Shown: positions 51,009 through 60,268, counted from the first letter of the stretch. The stretch: DNA of 64,000 nt from UBA7702 sp040776805 (GCA_040776805.1 JAXGZS010000002.1:62001-126000), one strand, 5' to 3'. The notes: generated by a model from the sequence alone, not told the origin. Made by a program: numbers and translations.

Positions 51009-51761
51009 ATGACACAAAAGCAAAAACAACTGATAGCTCTGGTAACGGGACTCTGTATCCCCTTCCTGCTGGTTTCCGGCGTTTCCGCGATGCATATTAT
51101 GGAGGGGTATTTAGCGCCCAAATACTGTGTCGCCTGGGGCGTCGCCTGCATTCCTTTTTTGGTCGCCGGCTTTATTTCCATCAAAAAACTCTCCCTAGAG
51201 CATAGAAAGGCCTTGATTCTCCTGGCCATGGTGGGGGCATACACCTTCGTCATATCCGCCTTAAAGGTTCCTTCTGTAACCGGCAGCTGCTCCCATGCCA
51301 CGGGCACGCCCCTGGGCGCCTTGCTTTTCGGTCCCAGCGCCATGTCCATCATCGGCCTCATTGTCCTGCTGTTTCAGGCTCTGCTTTTAGCCCACGGCGG
51401 CATCACCACTTTAGGGGCCAACACGTTTTCCATGGCCATTGCCGGCCCCTTCATCGCCTTCGGCGTTTACAAGCTCTCTTTGCTGCTCAAGGCGCCGAAA
51501 CATTTCGCCGTATTCCTCGCCTGTTTCCTGGGGGACTTGGGTACTTACTGCATCACCTCGGTACAGCTGGCCATGGCCTATCCTTCGGAAGTCGGCGGCT
51601 TTTCCGCCTCCTTGGCGAAATTCATGGGTATTTTCGCCACCACGCAAGTGCCCTTGGCCGTCATTGAAGGATTGCTTTCCGTGGTGATCGTCATGGCCTT
51701 AGAAGCCCACGCAAAAACAGAATTAACGGAAATCGGTTTCATGGGAGGGCTTGCCAAATGA
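51009..51761 (+). CDS. cbiM: Cobalt ECF transporter substrate-binding membrane protein CbiM
   Basis: A 250-residue membrane protein. An N-terminal signal-like segment (about 1-27) precedes AMHIMEGYLAPKYCVAWG, whose His-containing amino end is the cobalt ligand loop of CbiM. SVTGSCSHATGTPLGALLFGP and LLLAHGGITTLGANTFSMAIAGP are the other family motifs. It captures Co2+ for import. AGGAGGG precedes the ATG, and the stop overlaps cbiN (ATGA). Confidence 0.95.
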   Translation: MTQKQKQLIALVTGLCIPFLLVSGVSAMHIMEGYLAPKYCVAWGVACIPFLVAGFISIKKLSLEHRKALILLAMVGAYTFVISALKVPSVTGSCSHATGTPLGALLFGPSAMSIIGLIVLLFQALLLAHGGITTLGANTFSMAIAGPFIAFGVYKLSLLLKAPKHFAVFLACFLGDLGTYCITSVQLAMAYPSEVGGFSASLAKFMGIFATTQVPLAVIEGLLSVVIVMALEAHAKTELTEIGFMGGLAK

Positions 51762-52123
51762 GTAAAACGAACAAAAACAGAACCGTCATCATTGTTCTCC
51801 TGCTGCTCTGTGTCGTCATTGCCGTGATTCCCGTAATCACCCTGGGGCAAACCGCCGCCTTCGGCGGCGCCGACGATGCGGCGGGCGATTTGATCACCTC
51901 CATTGACGACAATTATACCCCCTGGTTCAGCGCACCCTTTGAAAAACTCTTTGCCGGCGGAGAAATCCCCGGGGAAATCGAAAGTTTGCTTTTCTGTCTT
52001 CAGGCAGCTCTTGGCAGCGGACTTTTCTTCTTTATTTTAGGACGTCTGACCATGCGCACAAAAATGAGAAAAGCCCTTGTGGAAAACGGTATTGATATTG
52101 AAAAAGCGGAAAGCGTTAAATAA
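51758..52123 (+). CDS. cbiN: Cobalt transport protein CbiN
   Basis: A 121-residue protein with two membrane segments (about 8-28 and 70-88). Between them lies FGGADDAAGDLITSIDDNYTPWFSAPFE, the conserved CbiN extracytoplasmic loop needed for metal delivery to CbiM. Length is slightly above the ~100-residue family norm because of a basic C-terminal extension. It overlaps cbiM by four bases and is followed by cbiQ after six. Confidence 0.93.
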   Translation: MSKTNKNRTVIIVLLLLCVVIAVIPVITLGQTAAFGGADDAAGDLITSIDDNYTPWFSAPFEKLFAGGEIPGEIESLLFCLQAALGSGLFFFILGRLTMRTKMRKALVENGIDIEKAESVK

Positions 52124-52129
52124 AACCCC

Positions 52130-52909
52130 ATGATCATCATCGATAAACTCTGTTATTATTCAAAGCTACGCTATCAAAATCCCTATATCAAAACGGCCTG
52201 GGCGATGATTGCCTTAATCATCACGGTTTCGACCCGCTCCATCGCCCTGTCCGTTCTCATCTTGGCGGCAATGAGCTACCTTACCGTAATCAAGGGAGGT
52301 ACCGATCTGCGCAGGTATTGTCATTTCATGGCAATACCTTTTGCCTTTTTATTTTTAAGCTCCTTTGCCATTGCCGTCAATTTCTCCCAAACGCCCCTTT
52401 CCGTGCTGTCGCTCCCCATTGGCAGCTGGTATTTAACGGCCAGTTTCAGTGGCCTTTACCTGGTGCTCCAGTTGATTCTCACGGCACTGGCCGCCGTTTC
52501 CTGCCTTTATTTTCTCACCCTCACCACACCGATGCCGGATATTTTGATGGTGCTGAAAAAAATCCGTTGTCCTTATCTGATCATCGAAATGATGATGTTG
52601 ATCTACCGCTTCATCTTTGTGCTTTTGGACATTGCCTATCAACTGCGGATCTCTCAGATTTGCCGCCTCGGAAACAAGGATAAGCGAACCAGCTGGAAAG
52701 CGCTGGGAGAGCTGATGGCCGTTTTATTGGTACGGGCCATGAAACGGGCCAACGAAATGTACGACGCCATGGAATCCCGGTGTTACAATGGCGTGATTTC
52801 CGTTTTGGAGGAAACCGACGCCGCCACAAAAAAAGAGATCGTCCTCCTCGCCGTTTTTTCTTTGTGCCTTACGGCAGCCGCCTTATGCTGCGCTTATCTC
52901 GGAATATAA
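52130..52909 (+). CDS. cbiQ: Cobalt ECF transporter T component CbiQ
   Basis: A 259-residue transmembrane coupling protein. It has YYSKLRYQNPYIKTAWAMIALIITVST at the start and several membrane segments. Two coupling-helix motifs typical of T components are present: RICRLGNKD-type and LLVRAMKRANEMYDAMESRCYNG. It links CbiMN to the ATPase CbiO. The visible RBS is weak, so translation is likely coupled to cbiN. Confidence 0.93.
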   Translation: MIIIDKLCYYSKLRYQNPYIKTAWAMIALIITVSTRSIALSVLILAAMSYLTVIKGGTDLRRYCHFMAIPFAFLFLSSFAIAVNFSQTPLSVLSLPIGSWYLTASFSGLYLVLQLILTALAAVSCLYFLTLTTPMPDILMVLKKIRCPYLIIEMMMLIYRFIFVLLDIAYQLRISQICRLGNKDKRTSWKALGELMAVLLVRAMKRANEMYDAMESRCYNGVISVLEETDAATKKEIVLLAVFSLCLTAAALCCAYLGI

Positions 52910-52932
52910 ACGAAAGAAGTTATTTGTGATTT

Positions 52933-53790
52933 ATGGAAGAAACGATCATCAAAGCAGAAAACATCAGCTTCACTTATGAAGATGGCACCAATGCTTTAAA
53001 GGGCCTTGATTTGGAAATCAAAAAAGGGCGCAAAATCGCTTTTTTAGGCGCCAACGGCTCCGGGAAATCCACCTTTTTCCTCTGTCTCAACGGTATTCAT
53101 CAGCCAAACAGCGGCACGCTGTATTACAGAGCGGAGCCCTACCGTTATAAAAAGGACTTTTTGCTCAAGCTGAGAAGTAAAGTCGGCATCGTTTTTCAAG
53201 ATCCCGACCGTCAACTGTTTTCCGCCAGCGTCCGCCAAGAAATTTCCTTCGGCGCCATGAACCTTGGTCTCGCCATAGAGGAAGTCAAGGCCCGGGTGGA
53301 TCGCAGCATTAAGGAGATGGAAATCACAGCCTTTCAGGAAAAGCCCACCCACTTTTTAAGCGGCGGGCAGAAAAAGCAGGTGGCCATCGCCGACATTTTG
53401 GTCATGGATCCGGAAGTCATCGTCCTGGATGAACCGGCGGCGGCTTTGGATCCGAAGCATACCGCCATCGTCAATCACCATATCGATCAGTTGGCCAAAA
53501 AAGGCATCACGGTGTTGATTTCCACCCACGACGTGGATCACGCCTACGCCTGGGCCGATGAAGTGGTCTTATTTCATGAAGGCAGAATTTTAAAGAGCGG
53601 CCCGCCCAAAACCGTTTTCAGCGACGAAAAAACCCTCCATGCCACCAATTTACAAAAGCCCTCGGCTTTGCGACTTTTTGATGATCTCTGCGCCAAAGGG
53701 CTTCTTGATCCGTCGCTGTCGCCGCCCCGCAATCTGGAGGAACTGGAGCTTTATATTCACGACATCAGTAAAAGGAGCACTGCACTATGA
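52933..53790 (+). CDS. cbiO: Cobalt ECF transporter ATPase CbiO
   Basis: A 285-residue ABC ATPase. Walker A is FLGANGSGKSTFFLCL, the signature is LSGGQKKQVAIADIL, Walker B is VIVLDEPAAALDP, and the switch His is ISTHDVDHAYAWAD. The QDPDRQLFSASVRQEISFG segment is typical of ECF ATPases. The C-terminal ~60 residues are a helical extension. It powers cobalt uptake, and its stop overlaps cbiK (ATGA). Confidence 0.94.
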   Translation: MEETIIKAENISFTYEDGTNALKGLDLEIKKGRKIAFLGANGSGKSTFFLCLNGIHQPNSGTLYYRAEPYRYKKDFLLKLRSKVGIVFQDPDRQLFSASVRQEISFGAMNLGLAIEEVKARVDRSIKEMEITAFQEKPTHFLSGGQKKQVAIADILVMDPEVIVLDEPAAALDPKHTAIVNHHIDQLAKKGITVLISTHDVDHAYAWADEVVLFHEGRILKSGPPKTVFSDEKTLHATNLQKPSALRLFDDLCAKGLLDPSLSPPRNLEELELYIHDISKRSTAL

Positions 53791-54575
53791 CCGCAAAAAA
53801 AGGATTGCTCGTCGTCAGTTTCGGCACGAGTTACCATGAAACGAGAGTAAAAACCATTGAACGCATTGAGGCGGAGCTATCCGCCGCCTTTCCCGAAAGA
53901 ACGCCCTATCGCGCCTGGACCAGCTCTATGATCCGAAAAAAACTGAAAGAACGGGATCAGATCAGCATTTTTTCCGTGGCCGAAGCCCTGGCGCAAATGG
54001 CCAAGGACGGCCTAACAGATATCCTCGTGCAGCCCACCCACATCATCAACGGCACGGAAAACGACTTGATGACGGCAGCCGTCGAAGCAAGGCGCGATGA
54101 TTTTTGCCGCCTCGCCATCGGGAAACCGTTGCTTGATGCCACCGAAGATTATTTCGCCGCCATCGACGCCCTGGCCAAAACGTATCCCCTGCCGGAGGAC
54201 ACGGCGCTTTTGCTGATGGGCCACGGTTCGGAGCATTATGCCGACAGCGCCTATGCCGCTTTGGATTACATGATGAAGGCGGCGGGCCACGCCAATTTTT
54301 TTGTCGGCACCGTAGAGGGCTATCCCGATTTTGAGGCCATGCTCCGTTTACTGAAAAAATCCCCTTATCAAAAGGTGCATCTCGTCCCCTTGATGATCGT
54401 TGCCGGAGATCATGCTCATCACGACATGGTCGGCGAAGACGAAAACTCCTGGAAAAACCGCTTGACAAACATGGGCTTTGCGGTATCTTATGCCTGTAAG
54501 GGGTTGGGGGAAATCAAGGAAATCCGCGATATCTTCCTCCATCACGCGAAAAAGGAGGAAGAAAGCCATGTATAA
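53787..54575 (+). CDS. cbiK: Sirohydrochlorin cobaltochelatase CbiK
   Basis: A 262-residue class II chelatase that inserts Co2+ into sirohydrochlorin, the committing step of anaerobic corrin synthesis. It starts KGLLVVSFGTSYHETRVKTIERIEAEL and carries the metal-binding histidines in LLMGHGSEHYADSAY and VPLMIVAGDHAHHDMVGED. This is the CbiK rather than the short CbiX form; no signal peptide is present, so it is cytoplasmic. Co-expression with the cobalt importer links metal supply and insertion. The stop overlaps cobD by eight bases. Confidence 0.93.
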   Translation: MTAKKGLLVVSFGTSYHETRVKTIERIEAELSAAFPERTPYRAWTSSMIRKKLKERDQISIFSVAEALAQMAKDGLTDILVQPTHIINGTENDLMTAAVEARRDDFCRLAIGKPLLDATEDYFAAIDALAKTYPLPEDTALLLMGHGSEHYADSAYAALDYMMKAAGHANFFVGTVEGYPDFEAMLRLLKKSPYQKVHLVPLMIVAGDHAHHDMVGEDENSWKNRLTNMGFAVSYACKGLGEIKEIRDIFLHHAKKEEESHV

Positions 54576-55596
54576 GCACGGCGGCGATATTTACAGCCAC
54601 AAAAACATGCTGGACTTTTCCGCCAACATCAATCCTTTGGGCACACCGCCGGCGGTGATCGAGGCGGCCTGTAACGGCGTCAAAGAAGCCGCGCACTACC
54701 CGGATCCCCTTTGCCGGGAATTGATCCGCGCCATCGCAGAACACGAAGGGGTGGAAGAAGAACAGATCATCTGCGGCAACGGCGCCGCCGAACTGATTTT
54801 CTCGCTGTGTTTTGCCTTAAAACCAAAAAAAGCGCTGTTGCTCGCTCCCTCCTTTTACGAATACGAACAGGCTTTAATGGCTGTAGACTGTGAAATCCGC
54901 TATCATTATTTAAAAGAAGAAGACGGCTTCCATTTACAGGCAGCTTACCTTGACGATTTAACCGACGATATCGACATCGCTTTTTTGTGCAATCCCAACA
55001 ATCCCACGGGCATCCTCACCAAAAACGATTTGCTTTTGAAGATTCTGGAACGCTGCAAAGCAAAGGGGATCTTTTTCGTGGCCGACGAGTGCTTCAACGA
55101 CTTTTTAGAGGAACCGGAACGCCATACATTAAAAGATCAAATCCAAAATTTTCCTGATTTTTTCATTCTCAAGGCCTTCACCAAAATCTACGCCATGGCA
55201 GGGCTGCGCCTGGGTTTCGGCCTCACCGCCAAAGCCGCGCTGATTCACAAAATGAAGTGCTGCACACAACCGTGGAGCGTTTCCATACCGGCACAAAAAG
55301 CCGGAATCGCCGCGGTCAAAGAGAAAGCATACGTCAAAACCGCTTTGCAACTGATCAAAAAAGAACGCGCCTATCTTCGCAACGCCTTAGAAAAGGCGGG
55401 TTTTACGGTTTATGATTCCGCCGCCAATTATTTATTTTTTCAAGGCCCCCCTTCCCTCGCTGCGGACTGCCTCAAAAAGCGGATCATGATTCGCGACTGC
55501 GGCAATTACGAAGGTCTTCGTGAAGGCTTTTACCGTATTGTCGTCAGACAGCACGATGATAACAGAGAACTGATCAACGCCTTAAAAATAGAATGA
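54568..55596 (+). CDS. cobD: Threonine-phosphate decarboxylase CobD
   Basis: A 342-residue PLP enzyme homologous to HisC. It begins HGGDIYSHKNMLDFSANINPLGTPPAV, the CobD-type start, and has GNGAAELIFSL, NPNNPTGIL and the PLP Lys in ILKAFTKIYAMAGLRLGFG. It makes (R)-1-amino-2-propanol phosphate for CbiB. The start at 54568 follows AAAGGAGG; a longer frame from 54478 lies within cbiK. Its position in a cobalamin operon and the HGGD start favour CobD over a second HisC. Confidence 0.9.
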   Translation: MYKHGGDIYSHKNMLDFSANINPLGTPPAVIEAACNGVKEAAHYPDPLCRELIRAIAEHEGVEEEQIICGNGAAELIFSLCFALKPKKALLLAPSFYEYEQALMAVDCEIRYHYLKEEDGFHLQAAYLDDLTDDIDIAFLCNPNNPTGILTKNDLLLKILERCKAKGIFFVADECFNDFLEEPERHTLKDQIQNFPDFFILKAFTKIYAMAGLRLGFGLTAKAALIHKMKCCTQPWSVSIPAQKAGIAAVKEKAYVKTALQLIKKERAYLRNALEKAGFTVYDSAANYLFFQGPPSLAADCLKKRIMIRDCGNYEGLREGFYRIVVRQHDDNRELINALKIE

Positions 55597-56297
55597 TGAA
55601 AAAAGAATTGCAAAACAATGAAAAACGGGAAGCACTGGAAATTCGCGTTGCCGAAGCGGAAAAAAACTTGCGTTTGCGCGTACGGCGCGGTCAGACCGAA
55701 GAGGCCAAAAGCATTTTTGACGGTTTGTTTGACATCATCTGTGAAATCCACGGCGACCAGCTCGGCCTAATCAAAGGCCGCGTATTGGAGCTGTTTTTTT
55801 GGCTATCCCGTTCCGTGGCCGATATCGGCGCTCATAACGAGGACTACCATTTCCATAATTCCCTGATTTACGAAGAGCTTTACGGCCTCAAGGAGACGGA
55901 TACGATCCGGAAATGGATGCTCAAAATCATTGAACACCTCACGGAAATCATCAAAGAATCCGAAAAGGATCAAACGCTCCAGGCTGTTTACGCTGTTTCC
56001 AGATACATTCAAACCCACTTTAAAGAAAAGATCACCATTGAGGATATCGCCGCTTCCGTTCATTTAAACGGCAGCTATACCAGTCATCTTTTCCGCAAGA
56101 CCTTCGGCTACACGATCACCGACTACATCACCTATGTGCGTTTGGAAAACGCCAAAGTTATCCTGGCTGATGTCGGCGCCACCATCAACGACGCGGCCAT
56201 GGAATCCGGTTTCAGCGACGTCAGCTATTTTTCCCGGGTCTTCAAAAAGATCGAGGGGTTAAGCCCTCGGGAATACCGAAATAAATTAAAAAAATAG
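55593..56297 (+). CDS. AraC family regulator, PocR-type without the sensor domain
   Basis: A 234-residue regulator. The last ~100 residues are the two-helix-turn-helix AraC domain (VSRYIQTHFKEKITIEDIAASVHLNGSYTSHLFRKTFGYTITDY, then AAMESGFSDVSYFSRVFKKIEGLSPREYR). The first ~125 residues match, by pattern, the linker region that follows the PocR ligand domain in related proteins (LFDIICEIHGDQLGLIKGRVLELFFWLSR). The PocR ligand domain itself is absent. The gene overlaps cobD by four bases and is last in a cobalamin-riboswitch operon. A role in corrinoid-related control is inferred. Confidence 0.85.
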   Translation: MMKKELQNNEKREALEIRVAEAEKNLRLRVRRGQTEEAKSIFDGLFDIICEIHGDQLGLIKGRVLELFFWLSRSVADIGAHNEDYHFHNSLIYEELYGLKETDTIRKWMLKIIEHLTEIIKESEKDQTLQAVYAVSRYIQTHFKEKITIEDIAASVHLNGSYTSHLFRKTFGYTITDYITYVRLENAKVILADVGATINDAAMESGFSDVSYFSRVFKKIEGLSPREYRNKLKK

Positions 56298-56333
56298 AAA
56301 GCCGCAATCATCTTCATCCTTGATTGCGGCTTT
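56298..56333 (+). terminator. Terminator of the cbiM-araC operon
   Basis: AAAGCCGCAATCA pairs perfectly with TGATTGCGGCTTT and is followed by TGATTTTTTTG. It starts one base after the araC stop. Confidence 0.88.
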
Positions 56334-56598
56334 TGATTTTTTTGTGTGAGTCATTGGTTGCTGTTTTTGATTTTCCTTTCCAATGACTGCTCACCTCTGG
56401 TTCAGTTTAACAAAGAAGACTTGAAAAAAACAATCCTTTTGACACAAATCATGTCATTTATATGTCATTGCCAAATACCGCTGCGCTCTTTTCCTCCATG
56501 AGATCTTCCTATATAATGGTTTTAGAACCATTTTTATTTCAATCGATAATATTGGAACCTGTTACCGCCAGCACATATTTCAAAAGGAGGAGATTCCT
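56334..56598. other. Non-coding spacer before the surface-protein gene
   Basis: No frame, RNA class or repeat was recognised here. A TTGACA at about 56438 is followed 16 bases later by TATGTC, and a TATAAT at about 56513 lacks a clear -35; either could be the promoter of the surface-protein gene. The last bases hold its strong RBS, AAAAGGAGG. Confidence 0.4.
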
Positions 56599-57741
56599 AT
56601 GCGAAAAAAAACTCATTTTCGGCTTTTCACAGCAGCGTTGATCCTTTTCACTTTTTTGGCATTACCAATGGGAGTCAGCGCCGCGGATTTCCCTTACGGT
56701 ATCAATGAAGTCGGCCAATACCCTTTTGACGATGGGGACGGTACAAAAGACGATCCCTTTTTGATTTCCACACCGCAGCAGTTGGCTCAGCTGGCCTATA
56801 ATGTCGCCCAAGAGATCAATTATCAAGATCAGTATCTCAAGCTCACCGCCAATCTTGACCTTAGCGGCCTTGATTGGCGGCCCATCGGCGCTTCGGCAAC
56901 GGAAGAATTCATGGGTCATTTTGACGGTAACAATAAAACCATTTCCAATCTATCCATCGGCAGTTCGGCGACGCCCTGTGATTTGGAAGAGGTTGGGCTT
57001 TTCGGCTACGTTTCCTATGCCCATATTCATAATCTAAGAATAGAAAACGCCGCGGTCTACAGCTCCCTTCCCGATTATTACGGTGACATCGGTGTTTTGG
57101 CAGGCGAGGTCAATGACACGGTCATCTCCTTTTGTTCCGTTTCCGGGACGTTGTCTGCCTCTTCGTATAGCGGTTCTTACGTCGGAGGGCTGGTGGGAAG
57201 CATCTATTGCCCTGGGAAATACAGCGTGATCGGCTGCAGCGCCGCGGTGGACATTACGGTATCCAGTGGCTCTGACGGCGATATCGGTGGTCTGATCGGC
57301 GAAACATACTGCAAGATCATCGCCTGCAGCGCCAGCGGAAATATCAGCGGAAGCGGCTATATGGGCGGCCTTGTCGGCAATTCCACCGCCGATATCGTCG
57401 ATTGTTTCGCCACCGGAAACATCAACAGTACATGTATGGCAGGGGGCCTCGTCGGTTATAATGAGGGGGATATTTATAATTGCTACGCCATCGGCACTGT
57501 TTATGGATACGAATATAGCGGCGGCCTTGTCGGTTTTCATAACTATAATGACTTGATCGCCAACAGCGACGCCACCGGAAACGTAAGCGGGGGACCGGGC
57601 GGCAACGATGTGGGGGGTCTGGTAGGCAGTAGTTACGGCAATATGCTCAATTGCTATGCCTCGGGTCAGGTCACAAATGGCCAGGGTCTGACAGACTACT
57701 TATATCCGGCGGAGCTTATGGCCCTGCGGCCACTGCCGTAA
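56599..57741 (+). CDS. Secreted GLUG-repeat surface protein, 5' fragment of a frameshifted gene
   Basis: A 380-codon frame with RBS AAAGGAGG and a signal peptide (about 1-28, ending GVSAAD). After a starting domain (GTKDDPFLISTPQQLAQLAYNVAQ, typical of GLUG proteins) come about five GLUG-like repeats with G-G-L-V-G cores between residues 195 and 345. The final ~12 codons (YPAELMALRPLP) are out of frame. From 57705 the correct reading moves one base back (S-G-G-A-Y-G-P-A), then shifts again at 57748 and again near 57915. The 3' part is the SLH-bearing frame 57877-60153. The protein is probably a wall-bound adhesin. Confidence 0.8.
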   Translation: MRKKTHFRLFTAALILFTFLALPMGVSAADFPYGINEVGQYPFDDGDGTKDDPFLISTPQQLAQLAYNVAQEINYQDQYLKLTANLDLSGLDWRPIGASATEEFMGHFDGNNKTISNLSIGSSATPCDLEEVGLFGYVSYAHIHNLRIENAAVYSSLPDYYGDIGVLAGEVNDTVISFCSVSGTLSASSYSGSYVGGLVGSIYCPGKYSVIGCSAAVDITVSSGSDGDIGGLIGETYCKIIACSASGNISGSGYMGGLVGNSTADIVDCFATGNINSTCMAGGLVGYNEGDIYNCYAIGTVYGYEYSGGLVGFHNYNDLIANSDATGNVSGGPGGNDVGGLVGSSYGNMLNCYASGQVTNGQGLTDYLYPAELMALRPLP

Positions 57742-57876
57742 ACTGCTTTTGAACAGCACCCTCAACTTAACAGGGGGCGCCGGCACTGGGAAAACCGAAT
57801 CTGAACTGCAAGACCCAAGCTTCCTGCTGCTCCTGAACGACCCGGCGCTAACAGGCAGGGAGCCGATCTTCCGCGA

Positions 57877-60153
57877 TTGGATCATTGTTGCCGCATCAAA
57901 TACCGTATGCTCCATCCTGATGGCGTCGGCCCCATAAATACCGCCAAACCGGTGGTCTCTTCCGCTTCCGCTGCCCATCATTTGGCCGCCACGGCAGAAA
58001 TTTCATTTAACAGCGATATGCTGGGTGAATGCTACTATGCCGTTGTTGCTTCCGGCGCCGACGCGCCGGATATCGACACCGGCGGCAGCGGCAAACTCTG
58101 TTACGAGGGCAAAAACGAATATACCCTTCCCGCCGCCACGGGGACTTGGGATATTTACGTCGTCGTCAAAGGAATCAACGGCAAAGAAAGTAACCCCGTA
58201 AAAATTGAGCTTGCCGAGGAACCCGCCCTGTTTGCCGGCGGTACGGGAACGGAAAATGACCCCTATCAGATCGCAACGGCGTATCATCTCCATAATGTCC
58301 GCTATTTCCCAACTGATTACTTTGTTTTAAATCAGGATATCGATTTGGATCCGGAGCTCCTTGGCGATGCCTTTTGGTATGACGCAACCGAAGGTTGGCG
58401 GCCAATCGGCGCCAGCGATGCCATGGAAAACCCCTTTGATGGCCATTTTGACGGAAACGGAAAAACCATTTCCCATTTAACCATCGGCTCTGAAGATCAA
58501 TATATGAGCCAATACCTATGCGCCGGGCTTTTCGGTAAAACGAGCAACAGCGCTTTCATCTTTGACGTGAACTTAGATGACTTGCAGATTTATAGCAGTA
58601 ACGGAGATGTCGGCGGTATTGCCGCGGAGTCAGGTGGTATGATCAATCATTGCAGCGTTACCGGGGTAATCTCAGCGAAATACGCACACTGTGGCGGTGT
58701 GGTCGGCATGGTTCAAGTAAATTCCGGCATAAGAAACTGCTGGGCCAACGTTGATCTTACGGTTGATTGGGGATATGCCGGCGGTATTGCGGGATCCAAC
58801 TGCGGCACCATTTTAAATTCCGGCGCCACCGGCAATCTTCTAAATGGGGAGAACTCTTGTTCCGGTGGTTTGGTCGGGTATACTGAATATACGGCGGGGG
58901 GCGCAAATATCATAAACTGCTACGCCGCGGGGGATGTCAAAAATACCGGTTCGTGGAGCAGAATCGGCCCGTTTTACGGCGCAGGCGATCCATCGGAAAT
59001 AGTAGTAATCAATTGTTATTATAACAGCGACGCCGTGATCGACCCTTCATGGGGAGGCAGCACCCCAATAGAGGTTAGGGTTGCCGCCGATATCGACGGC
59101 CTTACGGCAAAAACTGCGGCGGAGCTGAAATCAAGCGGCTTTATCGCTTTGCTCAACGAAAAGCTGCCGGATGCCGCCAATGATTATAGCTGGATCATAA
59201 AAACCGGAATCAATAAAGGTTTTCCTGTTTTACAGGATACGCTTGCCGATTTAACGCCGCCTACCGTCAGCAACAAAACGATTTCCGCTTCGGCAATCAC
59301 GGAAAACAGCGTCACCCTATCCTGGACGGCGGCCACGGACAACGTCACCACGGCGGAAAACCTCGTTTACCGCCTATACCGTTCCGCCTCGGATAATATC
59401 GACACTGTCGCTAAAATCGAAGCCAACGGCACCCCCGTTACAAATTACAGCTCCATCAACAGCCATACCGCCGAAAATCTGACCGCGGCGACGACGTATT
59501 ATTTCAATGTTCTTGTAAAAGACGAAGCGGGAAACAAGGCGGTTTATACAACAAAGAGCGTTACAACGGCAACTCCTCCCCCTGGTCATCTTTGCCCCAG
59601 TGAGAAATTTACCGATGTGGACACGAATTTATGGTACCACGAAGGCATTGACTTTGTACTCGACGCCGGGCTGTTCCTAGGGACTTCGGAAACGAAATTT
59701 TCTCCCAATGCGGATATGACCAGAGCAATGCTGGTGACCGTGTTGTGGCGAATCGAGAAAGAACCCGCATCCAACGGGGCCAATCCCTTCACCGATGTAC
59801 CGGCGAATACCTGGTATACGGCGGCGGTGATCTGGGCGTCGGAGATCGGCGTTGTCAAAGGATACGATCAAGACACCTTCGGCAGCAATGACCCGATTAC
59901 CAGGGAACAAATGGCCACCATTTTATATCGCTACGCCACCATCAAAGGATACGATGTATCCGCTTCCGCTGCTCTCAATCAGTTCACCGACGCCGCTAAA
60001 GTTTCCTCCTGGGCGACAGACGCCATGAAGTGGGCCGTGGCGGAAGAATTGATCAAAGGCGTAAAAGCCGACGTTCTCGATCCCAAAGGGAAAGCCAGCC
60101 GCGCCCAAGTCGCGACGATTCTGATGCGGTTCATCATGTCCCTTGATGAATAA
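57877..60153 (+). CDS. GLUG/fibronectin-III/SLH surface protein, 3' fragment of the same gene
   Basis: A 758-codon frame whose first ~16 codons are out of frame; real homology resumes at HPDGVGPINTAKP. It holds a second GLUG-type region (residues ~115-430, with GGTGTENDPYQIATAYHL), then a fibronectin type III domain (~445-550, PPTVSNKTISASAITENSVTLSW). Three SLH domains end the protein (~560-755; FTDVDTNLWYHEGIDF, FTDVPANTWYTAAVIWASEIGVVKGY, FTDAAKVSSWATDAMKWAVAEELIKG). SLH domains anchor proteins to wall polymers. The first ATG at 57877 is unlikely to be a true start; no RBS or signal peptide is there. Confidence 0.82.
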   Translation: MDHCCRIKYRMLHPDGVGPINTAKPVVSSASAAHHLAATAEISFNSDMLGECYYAVVASGADAPDIDTGGSGKLCYEGKNEYTLPAATGTWDIYVVVKGINGKESNPVKIELAEEPALFAGGTGTENDPYQIATAYHLHNVRYFPTDYFVLNQDIDLDPELLGDAFWYDATEGWRPIGASDAMENPFDGHFDGNGKTISHLTIGSEDQYMSQYLCAGLFGKTSNSAFIFDVNLDDLQIYSSNGDVGGIAAESGGMINHCSVTGVISAKYAHCGGVVGMVQVNSGIRNCWANVDLTVDWGYAGGIAGSNCGTILNSGATGNLLNGENSCSGGLVGYTEYTAGGANIINCYAAGDVKNTGSWSRIGPFYGAGDPSEIVVINCYYNSDAVIDPSWGGSTPIEVRVAADIDGLTAKTAAELKSSGFIALLNEKLPDAANDYSWIIKTGINKGFPVLQDTLADLTPPTVSNKTISASAITENSVTLSWTAATDNVTTAENLVYRLYRSASDNIDTVAKIEANGTPVTNYSSINSHTAENLTAATTYYFNVLVKDEAGNKAVYTTKSVTTATPPPGHLCPSEKFTDVDTNLWYHEGIDFVLDAGLFLGTSETKFSPNADMTRAMLVTVLWRIEKEPASNGANPFTDVPANTWYTAAVIWASEIGVVKGYDQDTFGSNDPITREQMATILYRYATIKGYDVSASAALNQFTDAAKVSSWATDAMKWAVAEELIKGVKADVLDPKGKASRAQVATILMRFIMSLDE

Positions 60154-60236
60154 CCCATAAAACAGCCTTTCTGCTTTTCACACATGATAACCCAACCTTC
60201 CCATTAAAAACATAAAAATAGTATCTTTTCAATCAA

Positions 60237-60268
60237 AAACTCCGGGAGCATATACGCTCCCGGAGTTT
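60237..60268. terminator. Bidirectional terminator between the SLH gene and mttB
   Basis: AAACTCCGGGAGC pairs perfectly with GCTCCCGGAGTTT around ATATAC, between two convergent genes. Confidence 0.85.

Noticed and set aside
54568..55596. A second histidinol-phosphate aminotransferase
   Set aside because: The HGGD start and its position in a cobalamin operon fit CobD; hisC is already present in the his operon.
56599..60153. GLUG repeats as tandem DNA repeats
   Set aside because: The repeats are at protein level only; the DNA copies have diverged and no exact tandem array is visible.
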